The notes beneath the pieces were generated by a model. The model did not search any database and was not told the DNA's origin. It saw only the letters and a program-made list of their open reading frames with translations. From assembly GCA_032622095.1 (NCBI GenBank), contig CP136066.1, forward strand, positions 167,038,664-167,102,663: a stretch of DNA of 64,000 nt, in the 5' to 3' direction. Position numbers and translations under genes: made by a program. This stretch comes from Siphonodentalium dalli (taxonomy: Eukaryota; Mollusca; Scaphopoda; Gadilida; Siphonodentaliidae). Within the stretch, counting starts at the first letter, position 1; each line of letters opens with the position of its first letter. Below are positions 1 through 10,474 of the stretch, piece after piece.

Positions 1-289
1 TGAAGCATATAAACATCCATCACTGCAACAAAATGATGCCGTTATGGTCTACATGTTGTAAATCCACCGACATCGTGTTCGATATATGCATCTATCTTCA
101 GAAATGACTTAAGAACTTAAACTGTCAGCAGATATGGTACAAGACTTTTATGAAAAAACTTGTTTTGCAGCTGATAGACTACCCGCTACCCTCACCCCAT
201 GTGTCAGTAAAAAAAAAATAAAAAAATTACCCCATCACAACCCCCCCCCCCACCCCTACTAAATACTTATCACCTTTTTCTCATTACAG

Positions 290-442
290 ATATGGTCGCC
301 AGTGGTCTTCCAATTAGGAACGGAAACCTTCATGCTGGGGAAATTGCTACAACTTCACTCGATCTTTTATCTTCGATGATCAACTTCAAAATCAGGCATA
401 TGCGGAAAGAGAAACTAAAGCTTCGTATTGGAATGCATTCAG
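290..442 (+). CDS. Guanylate cyclase exon a (catalytic core)
   Basis: The acceptor TTTTTCTCATTACAG precedes position 290 and the donor GT is at 443. The first two bases complete a codon (probably Tyr) from the upstream exon. It encodes the GLPIRNGN to LRIGMHSG stretch of the cyclase domain. This exon is absent from a simple ORF scan because it has no stop-delimited frame of useful length. Confidence 0.9.
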
Positions 443-3400
443 GTTTGTTGTGAAGAAGTTACTGAATTGTGCTTCTGTGTGTAAATTTGTTTTCCCAACT
501 GGTTAACTTGTAGTTCTTTAATAATTCACTTGCGAGTACAATAGCACACAATATGAAATTGATGGAAGAGCCCTGGTTCTGATTTATCTGATGCCTCTTC
601 TTAACCCTTTCAATGTGGATTCTCCCATTCAGTTATTAAAGTAAAAGTTGTAATGATCTTATTCATTTGGAGGGGTGTTCAGGAAAATTGAGGAAAAGTA
701 TTCCAAGACCTCATTTATTGAACTTATAATCTGAAAATTTCTTAACCCTTTACCCAACAAACCGGCCAAAAACGCCCAAATAAAGCTTCAACAGCCTAAA
801 ATATCTTCGGTTTGTCTCAATAACACCATACAAATATGGATATCATTGGAACCGGTTCATTGACCACATTGTGATGGTTACAGTTATGCCCTGTGCCAAT
901 GCATTCTCTTATACATGCGAGTCGACCATAGGTCGCCTCGCATATATAAGAGAATGCATTGGCCTAAAAAAACTTTTTACCATTTGTTCTTATAATATTT
1001 TCTACATTCTTTGACAATTTGATCATTTTTAATATGTGTTAAGCCAATGCATTCTCTTATATATGCGAGGCGACCTATGGTCAACTCGCATATATAAGAG
1101 AATGCATTGGCACAGGGCCGTTCTGTTGGGTAAAGGGTTAAGGGAACTACTCGTCCATGAGTATTTATTATAGAAAGGGTTAATGAGGTACACATATATA
1201 TGTATGAGATGATCGATTCCAATACTGTGATTGCATGTCTCTATCTGAGCCGAAAATTATTTCATTTGGGGGTATGCTCTTGGCAAAACCTTACCACTTC
1301 ATGTATTGGGTTCTAAATGTCAGCCATATCCAAGTGATCCATATCATTTAATGGGTGTTCCATTCGGCTTACTATCTTTCCTTCAGAGTCTAAAAAGCTA
1401 GGTGTTTGTACATTACACAGCCCTCAAAATTAGCTCCGGCAAAAAGCAATGCCGTAGAAAAAGCTGTAAAAGCCAATATTAAATTTCATTCAATTCTTAA
1501 GAAATGCTATTGAATAAAATATACCGTTTTCAAGGGCTGCATTAAATAGTGTTAGATTGTAGTGCATCACAGATCAACCAGAGACATATGAGTCTTCTTA
1601 CTAACCTCCACTCATTTTGAATAAATTATCTTGGTATTATATTAACAGGTCCTGCGTGAGTCTTTCCAATAACCTCCCCACTGATTTTGAAATAATTAAA
1701 CCCCCCGCAACAAAGTTGCGGGGGGGAGTGGTATACTGGAATCAGCTTAGCCGTCTGTGGACACAAATTTATCCGGAGTTTTTTAATCATTTTCCGTGAA
1801 ACTTGGCACAGACATCAGCCACCGTGGAACCTGTGCACCTGCAATTATGAGGTTGACTTTTTTTTTTGTGTGGAGTTATCTCCCTTTTTCGACTCGGACA
1901 ATTTTTAATACCTTTGTCCGAGCTTTTATCCCTACATTTTTTGGTGAATTTTTTTGAAACTTTGCACAGATATTTAGAACCATGGGAACCTGTGCACCTG
2001 CGATTATGAGATCTATTTTGTGGAGTTATCCCCCTTTTTCGAATTAGAACAGACATCAACCACAATGGGAACCTGTGCACCTGCGATTTTAATGTTGGTC
2101 AGACTTATTTTTGCAGATTTATTGCCTTCTTGACTTAGAATATTTTCAATCGTTAACACAATTTTGTCCATGGTTTTTCTCAGTTGTTTATGATATTTTT
2201 TGTTAAACTTTGCACAGACATCAACCACCATGGGAACCTGCGATTTTAATGTTGGTCAGTAGAGCCCGAAGCCGCCATCGCACACCGCCGCCGCCAGCCA
2301 TATTGGCCACAAGCCGCCGCCAGCCATATATCTCTAACGCCAGCCACATTTAAAAATCTCCGTCGCCGGAATTTTAAAATGGCTGAGCCATGTGCATGGG
2401 CTTATATGTCAAGCACAACTGTACTGTGAATCGCAAAGAACTAAACCGTATTGCCTAATATTGGCATACTCGCATGGACACGGCATGGTTGTTATATTAT
2501 CAGAACACCGGGCCCCTTAGTCCAAGTCTTCTTGTACTAAAACCAGCTAAGATATTGGTATGGCGAGATGCTGGTGTTTAGCTGGTTTTAGTACAAGAAG
2601 ACTTGGACTACGGGGCCCCTTAATGTGGAATAGACTATCCCAATGCATGCTTTCATATAACTGAATGGGCTCGTCCAATCTGTATTGAAAGGGTTAAAAT
2701 ATAAATCGACAACACCCAGTCTCAGACATCGCTGGCATTTGTCAATATATAAACACATAAGAATAGAAAATAGTTTGAAATATTACATATCATTACTATC
2801 GGGTGCATATATCGCAAGATGGTAGTGATGATAGCAGTCTGAAGTCGACAGAAGTCCCAATGTAACTACTTATACCTATTCGATGGGAAACTATATAGTA
2901 TATCCATGCCAGTCCTTCGTGAATTTTCGCCATAATAGAAAAGCCAAACATCAAAAGATTACGTTTGGTCTGGAATTCTACGGGTTCACCACAAACGCTA
3001 AAAAACGGTGTCTATATTAAACCGGTAACAGGGGATTAGGAACATTTCGGAAACGAAAATACGCTGAATAATACCATCTCAGCCGGCTGAGCCGCCATAT
3101 TTCGTCAGCCACGAATGGTGTGACTGAGCCGGCTTAGCTAGCTAACCAGCCACGAAAATCGGTTGAGCCAGCCATGAAAACTATTTTTTGTGGCTTCGGG
3201 TTCTATTGGTCAGACTTATTTTGGGGGAGTTATTTGCCTTCTTGACTTAGAATATTTTCTCAGTAATATTTTTTTACTTAAAACACAGGGGGTATACTTA
3301 GTCCCATTGGGACAGTCACACCTCTAGTTTATCTTGGTATTAACAGGTCTTCTCACTAACCTCCACTGATTTTGAATAAATTATCTTGGTATTAACAGGT

Positions 3401-6400
3401 CCTGCATGGGTCTTCTCACTAACCTCCACTAATTTTGAATATTTTATCTTGGTATTAACAGGTCCTGCAGTGTCTGGTGTAGTTGGATTGAAGATGCCTC
3501 GGTACTGTCTATTTGGAGATACAGTGAACATAGCTTCTCGAATGGAGTCCAGTTCCATGGGCAAGTATTCTGTTTAGCCAAAAAAACCTTTAAATTCACA
3601 ACGCTTTTCCACTACATACTTGCCAGTTTTCTGATCGCATTGCATCATGACATGCTTCGCTGTGGTCAGACCATGGTGGGCAGGCCTGGAAATCTCAAGG
3701 CGGGCTGCCCGCCTACAGCCCACCTAGATATTTTATCGTGTTTTACTGCATCGAAATTAAACAAATTTAAATTGTACAGTGTGCGCATGCGTGATCTCTG
3801 CAACAGATGGTAATGTCAAATGGCGGAATCATTAAATTCCGGAACAAATTGTTCCGTAAATCGGATCTTCTGATTGATTCTCACACATTTTAAGGACAAA
3901 ATAAATTATTTCTCTTCATAAGATTGAGCTTACAATATATTTCACTGGATAAAAGCAACATATAACTGTGGATAGTGAGAACCAAATGTCACCGTCTCGA
4001 TTTAGTTCAACCTTTCGTTAATCCGTTTCCGGTTCCTATCAGAGAAAATTGTATATCACTATTTAAAATGAAAATTTTCTCGCTTCGATTGACAATCTTA
4101 ATATAATGAGCTAATGGTCTCCAAGTTATCAATCACTGTGGTGAATATTCTTGTTTACAACGTTATTCAATCATTAAAGTTGAGAAACTATTCTCTATGT
4201 CCCCAATTGCAAACACCCAGTAAATCTATACCGAGCGACTTGACCGCTGGAAGCAGCAATCTGCGAAAGCGGTCTTGTCATCGGTGATGGAATATGGATT
4301 ACTTTGACAAATAAAGCAGTCATTTGTAACTGTATTCAAGTGTACATATACTGGATTTAATATGATACTTGACTGTCTATTCTATGTAACATTTCACAAC
4401 TTAACCCTTTACCCAACAAACCGGCCAAAACCGGCCAAATAAAGCTTCAACAGCCTAAAATATCTTCGGTCTGTCTCAATAGAACCATACAAATATGGAT
4501 ATCATTGGAACCGGCTCCTTCACCACATTGTGATGGTTACAGTTATGCCCTGTGCCAATGCATTCTCTTATATATGCGAGTCGACCATACGTCGCCTCGC
4601 ATATATAAGAGAATGCATTGGCCTAAAAAAAATCTTTTTTTAACACTTTTTACCATTTTTTCTTACATTCTTTAACAATTTTATAATTTTTTCTTACATT
4701 TTTTATAATATTTTTCTACATTCTTTGACAATTTTATCATTTTTAATATGTGTTAAGCCAATGCATTCTCTTATATATGCGAGGCGACCTATGGTCGACT
4801 CGCATATATAAGAGAATGCATTGGCACAGGGCCGTTCTGTTGGGTAAAGGGTTAATCCACCCGGTTACCAATTACAGAAATGAATCGGGAATCAAGTCTG
4901 CGATCTCACTTCCATGCATGTTTGTCTGAAAAACGTACCAGAATTATTCTGTCCTGATTAAAAATATTTTGCATGGCCTGACCAACAAGAATTTGACTTT
5001 GCATGACCTTTCACACGTACATAAAGAAATACAATTAGAATGTACTAAGTATCAGAATATTTTGGAGGAACATGCAACTAAATTTTGTTTATTTACAGCT
5101 TTTAGGATCCACATGAGTTCGAAGACGGCTGACATCCTGATGGAACTAGGTGGATACCACTTAGAAGACAGAGGAGAGAGGGAAATCCCGGTAATGAACA
5201 CATCCCCCACATCAAAACTACATGAGTTTTGGAAATTAATAAAATAAATACTGTTTGAACAATTGGTTGTGTAACAATTAATGATTCTTTCTGAAGAATC
5301 ATATCGCGATGCATTTATTCTCACATGTTGATATAATTTGTACAGTTCCTTAGTGTCTGTGACTTGTAGTGTAAATGATAAATCTATCACTCATCACTAG
5401 TGTCCAAATAATGCTAAAGGATATATCAATTGTTTCAGTGTGACTATATAAGATTAGGCATGGAATTGAATTCAAGTATTCACATTTCCAATATTTAAGC
5501 AAAAATTTCAAATTATGTTTGCATTGAAATTGAACTCATTGACCTGCTTGGTGACCACGCACTGAGTATTCTGATCGTTGATTGGTTAAACCGGCAACAC
5601 GTATTTTGCTACTATGGAATCGCTTTGTAATTATCTTCAAATATAGGAAAATACAAAAGGTGGGGTTTTTTTTATCGATAAATAGATGAGTTTTAAATCA
5701 ACGGTCTGTTTTCGTGTGTAGTAAAGTGTGGACACCGGGTTTGTGCTCTCCATGAATTTTTTTTCATTATCTGTATTATAATTTGTCGAACTGTTTTCCT
5801 ACAATTGTGTACCAGATTTGTGAAATATAGCTTATACTCGATCGCTTGCCATTGAAATTTTAGGAATCGGTTCAGGTGTTTGGGAATTATGGCCATTAGA
5901 ATTGAGTACGTATTTGAAATAGAGAACTCCCTTCTAACATTTTATATCAATAGCAATGCATTTGTTAAAGTGGCATGCTCGTTATTAATTTAGATTCATA
6001 AGAAACTAATGTCACTATAATAAATTATTCATTCATATACTTAACAACAAGTGTTGATTTCATATTTTCTTAAATTATTGTTCTTTAAATGTAAGTTTCA
6101 AATCTAAGATTGCATGTGCTACACTTGAAAATTTTGATAACAGTAAAGATAAATTTCCATGTGTAAGTAAAAACATTTTGAATGATTTTCTGTAGCATTT
6201 GTACCCCAGCACTTGGTTTGAGCATCACTTATTCAAAATATCCCTTCCTACCCTATTTTTTCACAAGCATAGTACCCCAACAAGCTTTATTTTCTTAGGT
6301 ATAGCTCCAACAAAACCTTCATTGTACTAATTTTTGTTCCAGGGTGAAGGTACCATGAGGACATATTGGCTGAATGGCAAAGATGGCTTCACCAAACCAT

Positions 6401-6429
6401 TACCAGACTTATCATTGGCAGCCTCGTAA
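290..6429 (+). CDS. Receptor-type guanylate cyclase, 3' end (last four exons)
   Basis: Partial gene made of exons 290-442, 3462-3560, 5099-5190 and 6343-6429, with matching intron phases (1, 1, 0). The product is the C-terminal half of a class III cyclase domain, which makes cGMP from GTP on the cytoplasmic side of the membrane. The motifs [34 protein letters not shown] and SRMES are in family order. The Cys of RYCLFGD is the guanine-selecting residue of guanylate cyclases; the Asn and Arg of NIASRMES are the transition-state residues. The protein ends [21 protein letters not shown]-stop with a one-residue variation possible at the splice, a tail typical of membrane receptor cyclases rather than soluble ones. 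The metal-binding aspartates, kinase-like, transmembrane and ligand-binding parts must lie left of the window. Intron 2 starts with GC instead of GT. The exact receptor subtype is not resolved. Confidence 0.92.
601..1183. mobile_element. TTAA-flanked element interrupted by another TTAA element
   Basis: It begins TTAACCCTTTCAATG and ends TATAGAAAGGGTTAA. Its arms are the same family as 57414-57648 and the 31664-31882 copy (TGGATTCTCCCATT, GAGTATTTA, GTTCAG motifs). The element at 742-1141 sits inside it. Non-autonomous; no transposase. Confidence 0.75.
742..1141. mobile_element. TTAA-flanked piggyBac-type element, 400 bp
   Basis: Termini are TTAACCCTTTACCCAACA and TGTTGGGTAAAGGGTTAA. Internally it carries two copies of a ~65-bp palindrome (CCAATGCATTCTCTTATATA... 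) about 80 bp apart. TTAA flanks are the piggyBac signature. Sister copies are at 4401 and 20156. Confidence 0.85.
1419..1537. repeat. Short inverted-terminal repeat of the CAGCCCT family
   Basis: It runs from CAGCCCTCAAAATTAGC to TTTTCAAGGGCTG and contains GGCAATGCCGTAG-like blocks. Diverged relatives lie at 11520-11630, 60300-60350 and 61015-61100. A non-autonomous DNA transposon is likely; the target duplication is not clear. Confidence 0.5.
1700..2255. repeat. Dispersed repeat with internal tandem copies (GGGAACCTGTGCACC)
   Basis: It opens with a CCCCCCGCAAC / GTTGCGGGGGG palindrome. Three or more diverged copies of a ~170-190-bp unit follow (ACTTTGCACAGACATC, GGGAACCTGTGCACCTGC, TGTGGAGTTATC). 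It resumes at 3206-3330 after the hAT insertion and recurs at 14985-15200. ORFs read in it (1787-2231, minus) are repeat artefacts. Confidence 0.6.
2260..3205 (+). mobile_element. hAT element, family 1, copy 1 (946 bp, non-autonomous)
   Basis: Terminal inverted repeats are TAGAGCCCGAAGCC and its counterpart GGCTTCGGGTTCTA. The 8-bp target duplication TTGGTCAG lies at 2252-2259 and 3206-3213. The empty site is visible in the neighbouring tandem copy near 2095, where the same repeat runs through TTGGTCAGACTTATTT uninterrupted. TAGAG fits the hAT terminus rule. The centre holds a ~50-bp-arm hairpin (2512-2623). No transposase ORF. Confidence 0.9.
3321..3470 (+). repeat. Tandem copies of the intron end and splice acceptor of guanylate cyclase exon b
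   Basis: A ~53-bp unit (TCTCACTAACCTCCACT, GAATAAATTATCTTGGTATT, AACAGGTCCTGC) occurs at about 3340 and 3393 and, finally, at the true acceptor at 3461. A further diverged copy lies at 1597-1690. Each copy carries an AACAG|GTC acceptor and the first codons of the exon. Confidence 0.8.
3462..3560 (+). CDS. Guanylate cyclase exon b (Cys, Asn and Arg active-site residues)
   Basis: It encodes [19 protein letters not shown] through SRMESSSM. It begins at the last of several tandem copies of its own acceptor (see the repeat at 3321-3470). The donor is GGGCAAGT, a GC-AG intron: continuing at 3561 as coding would give GKYSV-stop, while splicing to 5099 restores the family motif [10 protein letters not shown]. 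Confidence 0.9.
3630..4400. other. Intron sequence with no recognised content
   Basis: Inside the guanylate cyclase GC-AG intron. I see no exon and no repeat shared with the rest of the window. Confidence 0.5.
4401..4855. mobile_element. TTAA-flanked piggyBac-type element, 455 bp
   Basis: Same family and orientation as 742-1141, with both palindromes intact (4553-4622 and 4756-4825) and an expanded T-rich spacer. Ends TTAACCCTTTACCC / GGGTAAAGGGTTAA. Confidence 0.85.
5099..5190 (+). CDS. Guanylate cyclase exon c
   Basis: The acceptor TTTGTTTATTTACAG ends at 5098 and the donor GTAATG starts at 5191. It encodes [20 protein letters not shown] and [10 protein letters not shown], the last strand and loop of the cyclase fold. 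Reading through the donor gives a stop at 5247, so the ORF there is not the true C-terminus. Confidence 0.9.
6343..6429 (+). CDS. Guanylate cyclase terminal exon
   Basis: The acceptor TTTTTGTTCCAG ends at 6342. It encodes [13 protein letters not shown], then [15 protein letters not shown] and a TAA stop at 6427-6429. The phase (0) fits the donor at 5191. YWLNGK matches the conserved end of receptor guanylate cyclases. Confidence 0.88.
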   Translation, partial: GEGTMRTYWLNGKDGFTKPLPDLSLAAS

Positions 6430-6790
6430 TCAAAGCACGAGTTCAAATAACCAACATTACTTCATAAGATATATATCATTTATATTAATTATAGAACTCA
6501 TCACTGCTGATTGTGTTTTTTGTTTTCACCGACATGAAAATACAGATGAAGCAACGTCAGGCCACGCGAAGTCAATTCCCCATGTTTCAAGCCAAAATGT
6601 TTTCAAAAAAGTATGCGAGCACACGGTTTTTAATTGATTTTTTAATATTTCTGTGGCACATGCCAATGAAGCATTCCACCTCCGAGTCGGCTAGCTCTGG
6701 GTTTTTAATTTCAGTTGCCTCCCGACCATTATTTCCAGAACAAAAGGTAGTTGATAGATTCCATGTGATTTATTTCCTCAACATTCATGC

Positions 6791-6796
6791 AATAAA
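6791..6796 (+). terminator. Probable polyadenylation signal of the guanylate cyclase gene
   Basis: AATAAA lies 362 nt after the stop codon, and the preceding stretch has no recognised repeat. A hexamer alone is weak evidence; the cleavage site is not visible. Confidence 0.5.
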
Positions 6797-7204
6797 GTAG
6801 CATTGATACATTTTTTAATGAGTTTGCAAATGGAAAACATGGATACAAATTACAGTAATCGGAAATATGAATAGGAAAACTGGACTCAGTTCCCCGCAGT
6901 TTGTATAGAAATGTACTGCAGTTATTTCGTACCGATTATAATTTTTTCCGACATTAAAACACGAATAAAATTGTTGCATGGTTTCGGGAACATGCTGTCT
7001 GGCCTGAGAAATGGAAAATTGACTTTGCGTGTCCTTATTGTTCTGCGAAAATGATGTGTTCTAAATTTATTTATTAAGACCAACAAGGTTTATGTTCCAT
7101 TTCTGAGGTGACTATCCTCCAGGTTTCATGCACATTGGAATGTTTTTTTGGTAATCTTTTATAGAGAAAGTTTACTCTGTTCATTTGTTGAACTTATTAT
7201 CCAA

Positions 7205-7945
7205 GGCCAAAAAAAAAAAGGGTTTTGATTCTCGGGCATCGCCGCATCGAAAAAAAAATGGCCCGCGTTGGACCATTCTTTCCCATTTTGGATTCTCACC
7301 GTAATTGTAAACCGGTAACACGAAAATAGGAAACTGTCACACGGAAATTAGTCTCAAATATCGAATAGGAGCTAAATACAACGGTTTATGTGTGGGTATT
7401 CAACAAAACATAGGCAACGATAACTATCAGGTTTATTGTCACGTGCATCACAGGCTGTCGAAACTCCAAAGTTTATTGGTCAAATGTGTTGAAATATTTC
7501 GATAAAAGCAAGAAGTTGGATATTCAATGAGTCATCCGCCAACCTGACCTTGGCGATCTTTGCACAGTAAGTAAGTAACCCTGCAAGATAGAGTTTTTCT
7601 CCTTGCTATGCTATTGTGATCAAAGGCATGAAAACCAGAGCAGTTTGACAAGTGGTGTACATGTATATTGGCCATGTTTATGGTAGTTATTTGAAGTTTT
7701 ATTGTCGATCATCCATTGCGCTACATATAGTCTCTAATTTTAAGTCAGCGGAATAAGTGAATCAAGACTTTCTATGATAGTGCTGTGGGTAAGGAGTCGA
7801 TTACTTAGGGCATTACTGTAGTTTGGAAGATCACTTTATCTTTTCTTTTCAACTGCTCACTATGGGCAGAAAAATAAAATCCTCGCTCCCGCATTGATTT
7901 AAAAAAAAATTTGCCTGAGAATAAAATATCTTTTTTTGTTTGGCC
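7205..7945. mobile_element. GGCCAAAAAA-terminus element, copy 1
   Basis: Inverted termini GGCCAAAAAAAAAAAGGG...GATTCTC and GAGAATAAAATATC...GTTTGGCC. A direct repeat of 9659-10474 at roughly 75-80% identity by eye (AACTCCAAAGTTTATTGGTC, AGTCAGCGGAATAAGTGAAT). This copy alone holds a ~36-bp fragment of a TA-flanked hairpin end (7783-7818). Target duplication unclear. Confidence 0.6.
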
Positions 7946-8212
7946 TGATATGTTACAACTTTGGGTTTTACAAAAGTCTGTTACATTAAAATTCCATGAA
8001 CGCTTTTAATCATGAAAAGTAATTTTTCACACACAACACCATTTTTTTTTTTATTTGGGAGTAAACATGTAAAAACCTGCCTGTTGGGAACTATTTTTCA
8101 CAAAAAGTGGAGTGAAAAACCTGCCTGTCAGATAATTTTAAAAATAAATATAAAAAATGACTCCCAGCCTGCCCAATTAAAAAAAAGTGTCCGAGAAACA
8201 GATGATCAACTA

Positions 8213-8437
8213 CAGTAATGCCCTAAGTAATCGACCCCTTAACCACAGCATAATTATGGGTAACTTTTCACTGAACTTTTCAGGATTTAGTCGGAAATAT
8301 GGCTTGTTGCCATTCATCGGGAAGCTTTCACTGAGAGCTTTCCGATGAATGGCAACAAGCCATATTTCCAACTAAATCCTGAAAAGTTAACCATAATTCT
8401 GCTATGTTTAAGGAGTCGATTATTTAGGGCATTACTG
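8213..8437. mobile_element. TA-flanked Tc1/mariner-type hairpin element
   Basis: TA-CAGTAATGCCCTAAG at the left, GGGCATTACTG-TA at the right; the two ~105-bp arms fold back on each other with almost no loop. CAGT termini and a TA target fit Tc1/mariner. Relatives are at 32092, 33006 and 49914, with single arms at 31550, 39443 and 52801. Confidence 0.8.
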
Positions 8438-8867
8438 TATGTGCGTCCTTAGAATTGTTCATTATTGATTTGGATTTGGATGTAAGATAGAACGACACAA
8501 GTGTTTGGACTGGTTAACGTTAATGCACGAGTTTGTTATGACGCGATGGTAAAATGAGAACCTCAGGTTCGAGTTTTACTTCGCGGCATGACAATCAAGT
8601 GCAATAATGTTAACATGTTCAAATAACTGTGTTGTTCTATGTTTATTACACACTGTGAAGATTTTAGCTTGTGTGAAACTGAAATTTAGGTCCATATTGC
8701 TTTAATTTATTGAACAAACTTGTGATCTATGTAGAGTATACCACATAATTTTGTGAAGTCATTTTGTGTCACAGCTGACGTCATCAATATAATCAATTTG
8801 TACTCCAAGGACAAGATAACTATTTTTATTGAATGTCTTGAAATCTTCTGTACCAAAATGGGTGTCC

Positions 8868-9046
8868 AATAAATAGAGGATCTACAACGAGTCCCCAGTT
8901 TATAGCGGAATTTACAAAACGAGTCCAGTAAATTAGGTCTGGATCGAGCCTTTGGCGAGGTCCAGACCTAATTTACTGGACGAGTTTTGTAATTTCCGCT
9001 ATAAACTGGGGACGAGTTGTAGATTCTATTTATTACATGATCCAAA
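8868..9046. repeat. Long inverted repeat (hairpin) with ~85-bp arms
   Basis: CAATAAATAGAGGATCTACA at the left mirrors GTAGATTCTATTTATTACAT at the right, via CAGTTTATAGCGGAA and AATTAGGTCTGGA. A partial copy is at 34255-34375, and one arm end recurs inverted at 9410-9429. Probably a foldback transposon. Confidence 0.65.
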
Positions 9047-9658
9047 ACATCGACAAAACAAACTTAAATCGACATATGTGACGCGAAATTAACGTCGGCT
9101 TCTATAAGGCATGCGATGACGTTTCACGTAACTATTCGTTGTTTGCCCGCGTAACGAAATAGTCCCAGATAAATACAGACTTTTTAACGCATTTAATGGC
9201 GTATATTTAATGACATAACTTTTCAAACTCTTCAGTCGTAATAGTTTGTTGGAAAAATATTGGAAGCCATAGTATTTTGAGACGTAGCGTACGGAATGTT
9301 AACAGGTCGACAAACCGGAAGTCAAAGGTCACCTGGCACTATTTCCTGTTATTAAACGAACGTTTAATATCACAATTTATAGAATGGGTGTATTGAATGG
9401 AATAAGGGTAGGATCATGTAATAAATAGTATTACTACGCAGTCATTTCGGAATGAATGTTCAGATAATAAGTTCAACAAGCAGCCTTAGAGCGTTTGTTG
9501 AACTTAGTTGAACATTCCCCGAGTGACTACTCATCAATGAGTATTTAGTCATGAATGGATTTAATAAATTCCTCTTGCATTTTCCTGGTAGTACTGAATA
9601 ATGTTATTTACGCTATTTAACTCTAAACGGCATAATTGTAATATATTTTATAAGTTAA

Positions 9659-10474
9659 GGCCAAAAAAAAAAGGGTCTTGATTCTCAGGCATAGCCTCAT
9701 CGAAAAAAGTGGCCCTTGTTAGACCATTTTATTTCCACTTCACCTCAGTTGTAAATCGGTAAAACGAAAATAGGAAATAAGTTACGTTTCAAATATCGAA
9801 TAGACCACAGGCAATGATAATGATCAGGTATATTGTCACCACAGGCTGTCCAAACCCCCAAGTTTATTGGTCAAATGTGTTGAAAATATTTTGTAAATGA
9901 TCAGCAGAACGTTAGATATTTGACCTTTGCACAGTAAGTAACACTACAAGATAGAGTTTGCCCCTTGCTGCACTATTGCAATCGAAGATACACAAACCAG
10001 AGCTCAATACAGTTTGACAAGCGGTGTATGTTGGCCATGTTTATGATGGTTATTTGAAGTGTTATTGTCTATCATCCATTTCATATAGTCTCTAATTAGT
10101 CAGCGGAATAAGTGAATCAAGACTTTCTGTGATAGTTTGGAAGATTCCGTACTTTTAAATGAATCGGATATGCAGTTCTGCGTGTTGTTAAAAATGATAG
10201 TGCCGATGTTAAAATCATATCAATATATATACCATTCTAGGTAAACTATATGATGTACGGGTAGTTCAATGTCATAATTTGTCATTCGTTATATCAGATT
10301 AAATTAGTTTATATCCATTACAAAATTCTCCCTACATTTTCTGGACCCGTGAAGGTTTAATAATCCAATGCTTACTATGCCAGTCTGGTCAGAATAAAAT
10401 TAAAATAAAACTCTCGCTCCCTCATTGATTTTCAAAAAAATTGCCTGAGAATCAAATATCTTTTTTTGTTGGCC
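9659..10474. mobile_element. GGCCAAAAAA-terminus element, copy 2
   Basis: Same family and orientation as 7205-7945, starting 2.45 kb downstream. It lacks the hairpin-end fragment present in copy 1 and has a longer 3' part. Confidence 0.6.
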
